Source of the DNA: a virus
IMG/VR virus record: IMGVR_UViG_3300042562_001667
Span: 29,480 to 93,479 of that record
Reading direction: 5' to 3' (one strand)
Length of the DNA stretch: 64,000 bases
Shown here: positions 1 through 10,500 of the stretch, piece after piece
Layout of the letters: each line of letters opens with the position of its first letter
How positions within the stretch are numbered: position 1 is the first letter of the stretch
Notes under the pieces: generated by a model
Told to the model about the DNA's origin: nothing
Database searches by the model: none
Seen by the model: the letters and a program-made list of their open reading frames with translations, nothing else
Position numbers and translations under genes: made by a program

Positions 1-1
1 A

Positions 2-3000
2 CCTTGTTCTCCAATATCATCCAATTGTGTTATTTGGCAAGGTCCTGATATTCCTTGTATTAACCTTTGTAATGGTGATACTATTAGTGATGTAATAGGT
101 AAGTTAGCAGAAGAACTTTGTACTCTTATAGATACAGCTTGCCAATGTAATCCTGATATTTCAGGTTTAACATTAAGTTGTTTACCTGAAGAAACTCCTT
201 TAGAGTTAGAATCTGTTCTTCAAGCTATTATAGATTATTTATGTAATTTAAATCCAGGAGGTCCTGGCACATTACCAAATATAACTCTTCCAGGTTGTTT
301 GCAATATGATGATCCTTTAGGTAATCCTGTTTTACAATTACCTTTAGATCAATTTGCAACTTTAATTGGTAACAAAATTTGCGATATTCTTTCAGATATC
401 AGTAGTTTACAACTTGCTGTTTATGATCTTCAGATAAGAGTAACTGTTCTTGAAAACTGTGTTTTACCTTGTGGCACTATACCAGCTTCTGGTGGTGATT
501 TTGATATTATATCTGATTGTTTATTTGCCGGTGTATTAGTTCCTATTTCACAACTTGTTCAAGGACTTGAATCACAATTTTGCGAATTTAGAAATGCTGT
601 AGGTTCAGTATCTTTAATTAATCAAGCTATTTCTGCTCAGTGTCTTTTTGGAACTACACCAAGATTAAGTGGTCCAGGTACATATTCTGCTCTTAGCGGT
701 TGGGTTAATTCTCCAAGTACATTAGCACAAAGTAATGTTAACCAATGGCTTGCAATATGTGATTTATATGCAGCAGTATCCGATATTCAAAACAACTGTT
801 GCGATGTTGGTTGTGATGGTGTAATATTTAGTGTTTCTTATACAACAATTGATTCAAACGGAGATGGTGTTGTAGAAGCTTTAAATTTGAATTTTACAAG
901 CTCAAATATTCCATCAGGATTTAATGATTGTGGTGGAAATACTATAATTACTATTACAGATTCAAACGGCTCATCTATAACACAATCTTTAAATGTAACA
1001 GCATTATCCAACGATCCTCTTGGTGTTACTGTAAGTGTAGCTAGTTTAAACACACTTGCATCATTAGTTTTAAGTGTACCATTTTGTGTTACCGATGGAA
1101 CAAGTCAGTGCTCTAATTTACAAACAACTATTGTTCCTTTAAATATTCCTTGTCCAACTTCTATTTCTGCTACACCTATTCTTACTGATATTAATGTAAC
1201 TTTTACAAATGCATTAGGAACAGGTGTAACATATACAATTGTTGCAATTGATACAACTACTGGAGCAAGTTTGGGAAGCACTACAATAACAAGTCCTTCT
1301 ACTACAGTAGCCCATACATTTGGTGGAGCAATACCTGGTAGAACATATAATATTATTGTTACAGTTTCTCAAGGAGCCTCTGTTAGAACATGTACTCCTA
1401 TAGCTGTAGCTGTACCTGGTTCAACTTGTGTAAATTATTTTACTGCTAGCACTAGTAGTGTAAATGGAGTAAGTGATATTTATTTGGGGCATGAGGCACC
1501 TGGTGGTGATGTAAAAACTCCTTATTGGTACAATCCAATTACTCAACAAATTGTTGTAGGAACTTCAGGTACTGTTACTTGTGATGCTCCTCTTGCTACA
1601 AACTTAAGTATTAGTATATCTGGCGTTATTACGGTTGATCTTAATTACTCAATTGGTGGTACCGCAATTACAACAAACTATAGTCTTGATGGTATTTCTT
1701 GGAGTCCTAATTTGACTGCAGGTCCTGGTACAAGAAATATTGCAACAGGTGCAACATCAGGTTCTGTTTACTTTAGAGCAAAAACTCAATGTACTGTAGG
1801 TAGCACAGAATATTTAATTTATAGATATGATTTTGCAACAGACTATTGGACACTTTTAGCTAATCCATCTGTTACACAATGTGATAATGGTTCAATTCCA
1901 GGAACATGTCCTACAGGTGTTGAAGTTGCAACTCAAGTGCTTTCTTGTGATGGAACAAATTATAATGTATTTGGAGGAGGTGTTAACAGCAAATGGTATT
2001 ATGTAGGCAAATATATAAGATCCGGAAATACAGTTTATATTTATGCCGGTTGGAAGGATACATTTACTCCAGGAACTGCAGCAAGTTCTGTAGTAGAATG
2101 TTGTGTTTGTCCTGCTTTTATTTCAACAGATACTATTCAAATATTCTGCAATGAAAGCGGATCAACAACTTTTAGAGTACCCTATTTGTTAGGTGAGGGA
2201 TCTCCTAATATGACAATTAGTGCGATTCCTGTTAATGGACTTCTTACTCAAAGTAGTTCTGTTTCAAATGAGTTTACTTATACAAATACTGTTCCTGGTC
2301 AATATGGAGATACTTTTGGAGTAACTCTTGTACCTTCAGTACTTGGTGTATGTGAACAGGCTACTGCAACAATTCAAATTCAAATAATTCCTTGTGAAGT
2401 ATCTCTTTTATGGGAGAATCAACCTATTTATGCTTTTATTGATACAGGAAGTTATAGTGCTACAGAAGGTCAAGAAATTCAAGTTGGATTAACTAATCTT
2501 GCCGCAGAATGGAATACACTATTTGGATATGTAGGAGATATATATTTTATTCCTGTTGCCGATAGTAAGTATTTAGGTTATCAGAAATCTATTGTAGATG
2601 ATGGTGCTAGTGCAACATTAGATACAGATCCAGCTTGGGTAGCTTTACAAAATTTACCTCCTTTGTGGACAGGATCTGGGCCACAGTATAAAGATGGTGC
2701 TTTTCTTATTAATTTTGTTAATATAGCTGCTGTAGATTATCATGCTACAACATTAGCTTCTGGATTTACCGGTCAACCATCCTCACTATATGAAGATGAT
2801 TATGATGCTTTTATAGATGCAATTACAGGTACTCAAACAAGTACTTGGGCTCAAGCATTAAATATTACTGTAGATCAATATCCTGATGGATTTAGTGCTG
2901 TATTAAATCCTTTTACAGTTAAAGGTAGTACAAGTGCAGATGCTGCAATGATTTTGCATGCATTAGCTGCATACACTGGAGAAATGATTCCTCCTGCTGA

Positions 3001-3496
3001 ATATGGTATTGAAACTGTAGTTGATGTTACAGGATACTTAATGCAAGGTTTAGTTCCATCTGCTTCAAATCCATACAGTGGTTTTGTAACTACTGGCGGG
3101 AATACAATTTTTGGTTTATATCAGTATGGTTGGTTGGTTTATTTAAACAACATAGAAAAAGCTTTAACGTATACTCATATTAGTAGTAATCAAGATGAAC
3201 AATTTAATAATCAACTTACATTAGCTATTCAAGATTGTACTGGTACATATCCTAGTACACTGCTTACTTTAGATGGTTATAGAATGCTTGATTGTAATAC
3301 TGGTGCTATTATTAGGGTTGATTGGTTAGCTAGTTCTTTACCTGTGATTGGAGAGTTTTGGAGCTTTACTGATCCTATTGCTGGATTGACTTGTGGTGAA
3401 ATTATTTCTGAAAAAGAAATTTTTTCAAGTGTAGATTATACAGCACCTGTTTCTTCACCAGCATTGATAACAGGATGTGGAGATTGCGGTTTTTAA
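2..3496 (+). CDS. Cys-rich tail fibre/appendage protein, 5' truncated by the window
   Basis: The reading frame is open from base 2 without a start codon, so the gene begins before the window; the visible part is about 1164 residues. The sequence is low-charge, rich in Thr, Ser, Asn and Val and carries dozens of cysteines, many in short C-x(n)-C patterns near the N-terminal end. Segments around residues 280-380 of the visible part look like beta-sandwich (FN3/PKD-like) repeats. The last ~350 residues change character and are more globular. This composition is typical of host-binding fibres of Bacteroidota phages. It precedes another Cys-rich protein and the pair ends at a terminator, suggesting one transcription unit. 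No enzymatic motif was recognised, and the exact position in the virion is inference. TAA stop at 3494-3496. Confidence 0.6.
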   Translation, partial: PCSPISSNCVIWQGPDIPCINLCNGDTISDVIGKLAEELCTLIDTACQCNPDISGLTLSCLPEETPLELESVLQAIIDYLCNLNPGGPGTLPNITLPGCLQYDDPLGNPVLQLPLDQFATLIGNKICDILSDISSLQLAVYDLQIRVTVLENCVLPCGTIPASGGDFDIISDCLFAGVLVPISQLVQGLESQFCEFRNAVGSVSLINQAISAQCLFGTTPRLSGPGTYSALSGWVNSPSTLAQSNVNQWLAICDLYAAVSDIQNNCCDVGCDGVIFSVSYTTIDSNGDGVVEALNLNFTSSNIPSGFNDCGGNTIITITDSNGSSITQSLNVTALSNDPLGVTVSVASLNTLASLVLSVPFCVTDGTSQCSNLQTTIVPLNIPCPTSISATPILTDINVTFTNALGTGVTYTIVAIDTTTGASLGSTTITSPSTTVAHTFGGAIPGRTYNIIVTVSQGASVRTCTPIAVAVPGSTCVNYFTASTSSVNGVSDIYLGHEAPGGDVKTPYWYNPITQQIVVGTSGTVTCDAPLATNLSISISGVITVDLNYSIGGTAITTNYSLDGISWSPNLTAGPGTRNIATGATSGSVYFRAKTQCTVGSTEYLIYRYDFATDYWTLLANPSVTQCDNGSIPGTCPTGVEVATQVLSCDGTNYNVFGGGVNSKWYYVGKYIRSGNTVYIYAGWKDTFTPGTAASSVVECCVCPAFISTDTIQIFCNESGSTTFRVPYLLGEGSPNMTISAIPVNGLLTQSSSVSNEFTYTNTVPGQYGDTFGVTLVPSVLGVCEQATATIQIQIIPCEVSLLWENQPIYAFIDTGSYSATEGQEIQVGLTNLAAEWNTLFGYVGDIYFIPVADSKYLGYQKSIVDDGASATLDTDPAWVALQNLPPLWTGSGPQYKDGAFLINFVNIAAVDYHATTLASGFTGQPSSLYEDDYDAFIDAITGTQTSTWAQALNITVDQYPDGFSAVLNPFTVKGSTSADAAMILHALAAYTGEMIPPAEYGIETVVDVTGYLMQGLVPSASNPYSGFVTTGGNTIFGLYQYGWLVYLNNIEKALTYTHISSNQDEQFNNQLTLAIQDCTGTYPSTLLTLDGYRMLDCNTGAIIRVDWLASSLPVIGEFWSFTDPIAGLTCGEIISEKEIFSSVDYTAPVSSPALITGCGDCGF

Positions 3497-3518
3497 TTTT
3501 AAATAAATAAAAAAAATT

Positions 3519-4082
3519 ATGTCTTGTAATTGTAGTAAATGTAATCCAAATAAACCTTGTGGTTGTGCAGATTCAGCACTTCATACACCATGCTCTTACA
3601 CTGATTGTAGCATAGGTAGTGAAAGATGTGATGATATTCAGTGTGCTGAGTGTGTTAGTTACTGCGGTACTAGTTTTAGAATTGTAGATGGAACTAATAT
3701 CTTTCAAATTAATGAAGGAGATAGACTAGATATGATTCTTCAAAAACTTTCATTAATTGTTATAAATGGATTTGGTGCTTGCAACGCAGATAATGTTCAT
3801 CATGCTCCTTATAATGTATATGCAACAAATATCACAAATACTAAGGTAACGGTGTTGTGGAATGATGAATCCTCTTTAACAACAGGTATTAGTGTTTATT
3901 ATGATACAGTAGCATCACCATCAGGTTGGGTACTGGCAAATGCCATTCCTATAGCTCCTACAGTTTTAACTTATCAATTAGCAAATCTTACTCCTGCAAC
4001 TCAATATAAAATTAAACTTGTGTCCTCGTATGGAGTTTTAGTATGTGAAAGTGTAGAAATTTTAATCACTACACTTCTTTAA
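3519..4082 (+). CDS. Cys-rich protein with C-terminal fibronectin type III-like domain
   Basis: 187 residues. The first ~55 residues hold 15 cysteines in clustered CxC/CxxC spacing, starting MSCNCSKCN. A middle segment (about 60-90) with INEGDRLDMILQKL resembles a helical linker found in fibre-associated proteins of Bacteroidota phages. Residues ~100-187 form an FN3-like beta sandwich, with the typical L-T-P-A-T-x-Y motif (LANLTPATQYKIKLVSSYG). It follows the fibre gene by 22 bp and is the last gene before the terminator. The start has an AAAAAAATT-ATG context. It is probably a fibre-tip or fibre-attachment protein. The Cys cluster could bind metal or form disulfides after release from the cell; the sequence does not decide this. 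Confidence 0.55.
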   Translation: MSCNCSKCNPNKPCGCADSALHTPCSYTDCSIGSERCDDIQCAECVSYCGTSFRIVDGTNIFQINEGDRLDMILQKLSLIVINGFGACNADNVHHAPYNVYATNITNTKVTVLWNDESSLTTGISVYYDTVASPSGWVLANAIPIAPTVLTYQLANLTPATQYKIKLVSSYGVLVCESVEILITTLL

Positions 4083-4132
4083 AGATGCAACTAAAGTGGT
4101 AGTTTGTTGGTTTTCTATCACACTCGTTGGGG

Positions 4133-4162
4133 GAGGTCCTAGTAATGGGACCTCTTTTTTTT
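4133..4162 (+). terminator. Strong intrinsic terminator after the fibre genes
   Basis: Perfect 7-bp stem GAGGTCC (4133-4139) with GGACCTC (4148-4154), 8-nt loop, then eight T residues. A second hairpin lies just upstream: GTGGTAG (4096-4102) with CTATCAC (4115-4121), 7 bp including one G-U pair. Together they occupy most of the 124-bp gap after the FN3 gene and insulate the fibre genes from the metallophosphoesterase gene. Confidence 0.85.
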
Positions 4163-4206
4163 AATAAATATATATTATATTTACAAACAAATCTAAAATA
4201 ATAAAA

Positions 4207-5385
4207 ATGACTGTTTTAGAAAAACGTATTTCACAATCATTAATGTGGAAAAAAAGTCCTGAGTATTGTGCAAACAGATTGGGTATATCAATAGATTTAT
4301 ACAAATCCATTAAGAAAAAACTTAAATCTAAAAGTATTAATAAAAAAACTTCTAAACATTTTGATCTTGATAAAGGTGAAATAAAGTTTGAAACTTTTAT
4401 TAATCATGAACCAAAATCACCTGAAGAAATTATAAAGCTTTTAAACATTAATATAAATGATTGGAAGCTTTCTTCATATTGGAACAAACAGGTTCAAAAT
4501 GGTTGGAGAGTTTCAGCTCTTGTTACAAAGATTAAAGAAAATGATGAAGGACGTCTTTTTAAAGAGCTTCTTAAGAATTGGAAACCCAGAAAAAATTATA
4601 TTACAAGCAGTTTAAATGTAACTAATAAGTTACCTACTGTCTGCGGAATAATGTCATTACAAGATATTCATTTTGGAAAAGAAGGTAACAAAACAATTGA
4701 TATAGATTTTGAACAAGCTTTAGAAGATCTTATTGTAAGAGCATCTTCATCTCATCATATTGAAGTATTGTATTTTGTTATTGGAGGAGATCTTATAAAT
4801 ATGGATACTTTTTCAGGAACTACAACTTCTGGAACACAGCTTGAAAACTCAATGAAAGCAACGGATGCCTATATTCAAGCGTTTGATTCTATGCATTGGG
4901 CTGTAACAAATTTAGCTAATTTTTGTGACAAATTAGTTGTAGTCTATATGCCTGGAAATCATGATAGACTTTCTTCTTTTCATTTGGCACATGCTTTATC
5001 AAAATCAATTGAAGCAGATAATGTTGAATGGGATGTAGAATATTCTGAAAGAAAAGCTTACATATGGGGAGAAAACTTTAATGCGTTTGAACATGGTGAT
5101 GTAAAATCTAAAAGTACACCGCTTGTTTATGCTACAGAGTTTTCTCAGATGTGGGGTTATACAAGGTTTAGAACTTTATTTACAGGTCATTATCATCAAA
5201 ATAGAAAAGTTGAGTATATAACAACATCCGAAGAAGTTGGTTTTATTCATAAAACTTTACCTAGTTTATGCAAGACAGATTATTATCATTATCATAATAA
5301 ATATGTAGGAAATAGAAGATCTGCAGTTCTTGAACTTCAGTCATTTACAAAAGGAACTATATGCGAACTAGTTTATTCAATATAA
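4207..5385 (+). CDS. Calcineurin-like metallophosphoesterase
   Basis: 392 residues. The C-terminal two thirds carry the complete dinuclear-metal motif set of this superfamily: D153-x-H155 (DIHFG), GGD ending at D195, GNHD at 250-253, a later EHGD histidine, and GHYH at 327-330. The family hydrolyses phosphomonoesters or phosphodiesters, including nucleic acids (Mre11/SbcD type) and nucleotides. The first ~120 residues are Lys-rich, and residues 18-40 (PEYCANRLGIS...) look like a helix-turn-helix or other DNA-binding segment. This would favour a nucleic acid substrate, but that is inference. It opens the tail/cargo operon after the terminator at 4133. A possible Bacteroidota-like -7 element (TATATTTAC) lies in the 44 bp before ATG. 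Confidence 0.85.
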   Translation: MTVLEKRISQSLMWKKSPEYCANRLGISIDLYKSIKKKLKSKSINKKTSKHFDLDKGEIKFETFINHEPKSPEEIIKLLNININDWKLSSYWNKQVQNGWRVSALVTKIKENDEGRLFKELLKNWKPRKNYITSSLNVTNKLPTVCGIMSLQDIHFGKEGNKTIDIDFEQALEDLIVRASSSHHIEVLYFVIGGDLINMDTFSGTTTSGTQLENSMKATDAYIQAFDSMHWAVTNLANFCDKLVVVYMPGNHDRLSSFHLAHALSKSIEADNVEWDVEYSERKAYIWGENFNAFEHGDVKSKSTPLVYATEFSQMWGYTRFRTLFTGHYHQNRKVEYITTSEEVGFIHKTLPSLCKTDYYHYHNKYVGNRRSAVLELQSFTKGTICELVYSI

Positions 5386-5408
5386 AGATTTTTTTAAGTG
5401 TTTAATTT

Positions 5409-5427
5409 TTTGTAAATTATAAATAAC
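5409..5427 (+). promoter_or_regulatory. Promoter-like element TTTGTAAATT-(AT)-AAATAA
   Basis: TTTGTAAATT followed by an AT-rich box, 7-25 bp before the ATG at 5434. It is a variant of the TTYGTATATT plus TATAA element found before 16891, 49627 and 50361. Function is inferred only from its repeated position in gaps before genes. Confidence 0.3.
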
Positions 5428-5433
5428 AACTAT

Positions 5434-5964
5434 ATGATAAATAACTTTAAAAACCCAGATTTAAATGCTCCAAGATATAGAGAAAAAAGATTAGGGCTAT
5501 TAAACAGTAAAACAATAAAGGATTTTAAAGATAAATATCCCATGTATGAAAATATTGATAATGATAAACTTAAAAGTATAATTAGAATATTCAATAAAAA
5601 AGTGTGGCAGGGTGTAATTAAATATAGAGATGGTGTAGAATTACCGGATTCATTAGGTTATTTGTTTATTGGAACATGTAAACCTAGTAAGTCTGTAAAT
5701 ACTAATTATTCTCTTTCTAAGCAGTACGGAAAAGTATTGCAAAATAAAAACTGGGATACCGATGGTAATATAGGAAAGATTTTCTATACAAATTGGTCTA
5801 CCAAATATAAGTTTAAAAATCGTGAGCTATGGAGATTTGAAGCACTAAGAGATTTTAAAAGAAGTGTTGCTAAAGAATATCCTGAAAACTGGACTAAGTA
5901 TATTTTTATGAAGAATAAGTATAGAGTGGCTCATTTATATTCCGCCAAAACTCCTGAAAAATAA
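5434..5964 (+). CDS. Conserved crAss-like phage protein of unknown function
   Basis: 176 residues, basic, with many Lys, Tyr and Trp. Central motif IFNKKVWQGVIKYRDGVELPDSLGYLFIG (approx. residues 50-80, quoted in part) and an aromatic C-terminal half (NWSTKYKFKNRELWRF). I have an impression of similar short proteins next to tail ring genes in other crAss-like phages but cannot name a function. It lies between the metallophosphoesterase and two ring-type genes, 28 bp before the next start, so a role in virion assembly or DNA binding is plausible. No signal peptide, membrane segment or catalytic motif seen. Confidence 0.55.
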   Translation: MINNFKNPDLNAPRYREKRLGLLNSKTIKDFKDKYPMYENIDNDKLKSIIRIFNKKVWQGVIKYRDGVELPDSLGYLFIGTCKPSKSVNTNYSLSKQYGKVLQNKNWDTDGNIGKIFYTNWSTKYKFKNRELWRFEALRDFKRSVAKEYPENWTKYIFMKNKYRVAHLYSAKTPEK

Positions 5965-5992
5965 TAGTTTTGGCACATTAATAATTAAAAAT

Positions 5993-6658
5993 ATGGCAAC
6001 AATTGCGGATGTAATATCAAGAGTTAGAGGTCAGGTAAAAGCTGAAAGTCAAGATGCTTTTACAACTGATAGATACATTTATAGTCTTGTTCAAAAATTT
6101 GCTCAAGTCTTAATGAGAAGACAAGACAGCTTAAATAAGCTAATGAAGTTTAATTCAATATGGAAATCTTTACCTTATGTTGAATTAATAGAAGTAGATA
6201 GAGTAGAAGCACAATGTTCAGGTATTAAAAGTGGTTGTACTTTTATGAGAACTAAAGAAAAATTACCTGATATGATTGAAGGTTATTGGGGTCCTCTGAT
6301 TAGAATTGTATCATCAATTGATGGTTCTGAAGAATTGCAACCTATCCAACCTTCAACTTATCTTGCAATGTCTAAAACAACTTCATTTAGATATAATAAA
6401 TCAAAATACTTTTGGTTCATAGATCATTATTTATATTTTCCAAATTTAGAATGGGATGCTGTAAGAATTGAAGCAGTGTTTGATTCAGATATATCTAATT
6501 GGCAGTGTGACGATAACTGTATACCCCACTATATGCAAGACGTAAATATTCCAGAATCTTTACTTGCGGAAATAGAAGGTCAAGTTTTAAGTATTATGAC
6601 TAATACATTAAGAATACCTTCAGAAGATTCTGATAATAAAATTAATCCACATAGATAA
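5993..6658 (+). CDS. Tail ring/connector-type structural protein
   Basis: 221 residues. The N-terminus (MATIADVISRVRGQVKAESQDAFTTDRYIYSLVQKF) is a helical segment of the type found in head-tail connector proteins of podoviruses: short helices followed by a beta-rich body. Four Cys are present, two in a CDDNC pair near residue 170. It ends with TAATG, sharing one base with the next gene, so the two are translationally coupled. In crAss-like phages the ring proteins precede the muzzle/stabilisation gene in this order, and that context is the main reason for the call. Which ring it forms cannot be told from sequence. Confidence 0.6.
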   Translation: MATIADVISRVRGQVKAESQDAFTTDRYIYSLVQKFAQVLMRRQDSLNKLMKFNSIWKSLPYVELIEVDRVEAQCSGIKSGCTFMRTKEKLPDMIEGYWGPLIRIVSSIDGSEELQPIQPSTYLAMSKTTSFRYNKSKYFWFIDHYLYFPNLEWDAVRIEAVFDSDISNWQCDDNCIPHYMQDVNIPESLLAEIEGQVLSIMTNTLRIPSEDSDNKINPHR

Positions 6659-7542
6659 TGAGTATATCACATAAATATAGAACTTTTGATCAGCTTTATA
6701 ATGATGTAGTTGTTGATTTTGCTACATATAATATTGAAGGCTTTATAGATCCGGGGCAACTTATTAAAGTAGCAACAAGGGTTAACTATGATCTTGGCTT
6801 GAGAATACATAGAACCAAAGAAGTTGTTTTAGATATTGAACATGGTAAAGCTAGACTTCCTTATGATTTTGCTTTCTTAAACTATGCATTTAGATGTGGT
6901 AGTTATAGCATTGCGGATAGAATGCCTAGTGGTACTCATATTGAAACATTCAACGATGTACCTTATGTACCAGCTCCAGGTGAGTCAGGACCATGTGAAG
7001 ATCCTGAATGTAGAGATGTTTGTGTTATAAAGACATGTAATGACAAAAATGCGTATCAATTAATTCAAAGAATTGGTGAGCATACATGGAGAACCTTTAC
7101 AGCGTTTGTACCTTTAAGAATAAGAACAGTCAATAAATACACATGCGATTGTCCAAATGTAAATGAACAAGCTTCTGATATTGCTGAAATTAAAGATGGT
7201 TTTATTCTTACATCTTTTACAACAGGAAAGGTTTATATCAGCTATCAAGGAGCTATGGAAGATAATGACGGTAATTTGTTGGTATTAGATCAGCCTTACT
7301 GTAATGAATATTATGAATATGCTTTAAAACAACGTATTCTTGAAAATATGCTTTTTGCTGGAGAAAATGTTAGTAATCAAATGACACTGATTGAGCAAAG
7401 ACTTAGAGCATCTAGAAATAATGCTTTAAGTTTTGTGAATACACCTGATTTTAGAGAATTATATGAAGTATGGTGGATGAATAGAAGAGCTCAATATCAT
7501 AACTATTATAACATGTTTAAGAGTTACCCTGTTATTGGATAA
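6658..7542 (+). CDS. Tail tubular/ring protein (P22 gp4-like adaptor type)
   Basis: 294 residues. The N-terminal half has an adaptor-like pattern: helix-rich start (YNDVVVDFATYNIEGFIDPGQLIKVATRVN), then DLGLRIHRTKEVVLDIEHGKARLPYDF, a beta hairpin with the conserved G-K-A-x-L-P-x-D-F signature familiar from crAss-like tail tubular proteins. A Cys-containing insert (about 100-175, with CEDPECRDVC) is unusual. The C-terminus has a Tyr/Asn-rich tail. It starts inside the stop of the previous gene and ends 8 bp before the muzzle gene. It probably forms one of the rings between portal and tail hub; the assignment rests on family pattern and gene order. Confidence 0.7.
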   Translation: MSISHKYRTFDQLYNDVVVDFATYNIEGFIDPGQLIKVATRVNYDLGLRIHRTKEVVLDIEHGKARLPYDFAFLNYAFRCGSYSIADRMPSGTHIETFNDVPYVPAPGESGPCEDPECRDVCVIKTCNDKNAYQLIQRIGEHTWRTFTAFVPLRIRTVNKYTCDCPNVNEQASDIAEIKDGFILTSFTTGKVYISYQGAMEDNDGNLLVLDQPYCNEYYEYALKQRILENMLFAGENVSNQMTLIEQRLRASRNNALSFVNTPDFRELYEVWWMNRRAQYHNYYNMFKSYPVIG

Positions 7543-7550
7543 TATTTATT

Positions 7551-10500
7551 ATGGCTAAACAATATTCAAATTCATCATCTATAGATACTAATAGCTTTAT
7601 AAAAGGTATGGTGAAGGATTTATTTGCTTCATTTCAACCAAAAGAAAATTGGTCACATGCAAGAAATGCATATAATAATTCAGTTGATGGGGATACTAGA
7701 GTTATAGGTAATGAACCCGCAAATCTTCAGTGTGGTATTGTACCATATACTATAATTGGATTTATTCATAAAAGAGCTGATCAATGGTATGTATTTTCCA
7801 CTGATGATACAAATTCTGAAATTGGATTTTATGATGAAAGTACTTGTAGTTATACAACTATTGTAAATAATCCATGTTTAAATTTTAATAGGAAATATTT
7901 AATTATAGGTGCCTCAAAAGAAAATTATGATTGTACTTGGCAAATTTATTGGGATGATTCCAACAATCCATCAAGAACATTAAATGCAGATGATATACCG
8001 TGGGTACAGCAAGTGGTAAGTCCTCCTGGAGCTGATTGTGTAATTTATGCTGATACAGATGTTTTAGATTGTGAAAGATTAAGATTGGCTCCAGTTGTAG
8101 ATACACCTTGTATTAAACTAACAAGAGCTCAAGATGGTGGTTTATTAAGAAACGGTACATATCAAGCATTTTTAGCTTATGTGGAAAATGATCAAGTTGT
8201 AACTGATTATATTGGAATATCAAATTTACAAAGTCTTTTTAATCATGATAATAATGCTGGTTCATTAAATATTGAAATAACTAATCTTGATAAAGACTAT
8301 TTCTATTATCAACTTGTAATACTAAGTAATAATCAGCAGAATATTGTTGCTAAAGTTATTGGTACTTATAGCACAGAGCAATCTGTTATTAGTTTAGACT
8401 ATATAGATCCAGCAACTGTAAGTGTTGACTTTACAGTTTTATTTACAAGAAAACCTGCATATGAAAAATCAGATGCAATGTATGTTGTAAATGATTATTT
8501 GATAAGACAAGGTCCAACTGAACAGTTTGACTTTAACTACCAACCTATTGCAAATCAAATTCAAGTTCAATGGGTTGTTGCTGAATATCCTCAGTCTTAT
8601 TATTATAAAGGTGGTAACAAAACATCTTTTTTGAGAGATGAAGTTTATTCATTTTTTATTAGATGGATTTATAATACTGGTGAAAAAAGCAAGTCTTATC
8701 ATATACCAGGTAGACCTCCTAGATTAGCTGGAGAAGATCAATATGGTAATGTTGTTAATGAGATAGGTTTATCTGGTGGTATTAATACTATTGATGGTCC
8801 TAATTACAATTTTGAAATATTTAATACAGCCACTATAATATCTCTTGCTACACAGACTTTACCAGATGGTGGTATTATAGTTGGTCGAGGAGACTTAGCA
8901 TACTGGCAATCAACTGAAATATATCCAGCTAGTAAACCTGAAATTTGGAACTCTACATATGTAGATCCTAATACAGGTGTAAACATTGGCGGTACAACAA
9001 ATCAACAATTTGATTTGTGTGGTAAACCAATTAGACATCATAAAATGCCCACTGAAGAAAAAAGTCCAGTGTTGGGGTTATATAATCAATCTTCTGATTC
9101 TATAAGAATTCTTGGTGTTGACTTTAGAAATATAGGAAGACCTAAATTTAATGATGGAACATATATTCCTAATGTTGTTGGTTATGAAATTTTAAGAGGA
9201 TCAAGAGAAGGAGCTAAGTCTATTTTAGCTAAGGGTGTGTTTAGGAATATGCGGGAATATACAATTCCTCAAGGACAGAATAATATTCAAGGGTTATATC
9301 CAAACTATCCTTACAATGATTTAAGACCTGATATTTATTTTCATGATGGTGCAAGTGGTGTTGGTCCTGCAAAAAGAACTGATGGTTGTGATGATTTAAC
9401 AAACTCTGTTGCTAGTTTTTTACCAATTACTGGTTACTCACAAAGTGTTTTTACATTTCATTCACCTGAGTTGATGTTTAAGAGACCATTCTTAAATGCA
9501 TATGAAGCTAGAATATATGGTCAGTTAAGCGGTCAATCTGAAGGATATTTTATTGCATCTGAACAACATCCTCAATATAAATTACTTAGAAATGTAGCTG
9601 CAATACTATCTGGAATTATTGGTATTGGTTATGCAATTAATGCAATACAGGGTGTTAGAAAAGATAAAATTAATTATGCATTTCCAACTTGGGAAGCAGG
9701 AAATGCATCAAGTTGGACTTTTGCAGGCCCTGCAGGTGCTGGCCTTACTTTACCTCAGCAAACAGCAAACGTACTCCTTGCCACACCAATTATTACAGCT
9801 ATAAATACTTTAGGTAACCCAGGAGAAATTCTTACAGATAGTGCTTTTGCCGTTGGAGCCCTTTTAGCGGGAACAGGTGTTAGACAACTTGCAAATACTC
9901 AACAAGCTACTGTTCAAAGTCTTCTTGGTTTATCACCATTAATAAGAGGTGGTAGTCTTGAAAAAGAATTTAATTTAGATAGTAATACAGGAGGACTTCC
10001 TAGTCTTATTCAAGGTTTACTAGGAGCTTATACAGCTAGACAAAAAATTGCAGAAGGTGCTCAAGAAATTATTGATCTTATGTATAATTTTGTTCAACCA
10101 TCTGATTTTGCTTTTAAACATAATTCACATGCTGATATATTTAATTATGCATCAACAATTTTTGGAAATAGATATAGATCAAGAATAAAAGAACAAAATT
10201 ATATTGGATCAGCGTTTCAAATTTTTGATAGTCAATATAAAATTAATAATTTATTTAGACCAAAAACAGTTGCAATATCAATTGCTAATACATTTAATGA
10301 TCCGACAGTCACTGATGTTTCAAGATATGTAATTGGAGGAGGATATAATGCAACAGCTACTAGCATTGTACCATCTAATAATTTTTTAGAGACTCCGGGT
10401 GTTAGTAGACTTACTGATGTTTCCATGTTATATGGAGCACTTAAGTTTAATTTTCAAAATCAATATGGTCAAATAGAAGGAATTAAACAGGTGCCTATGA

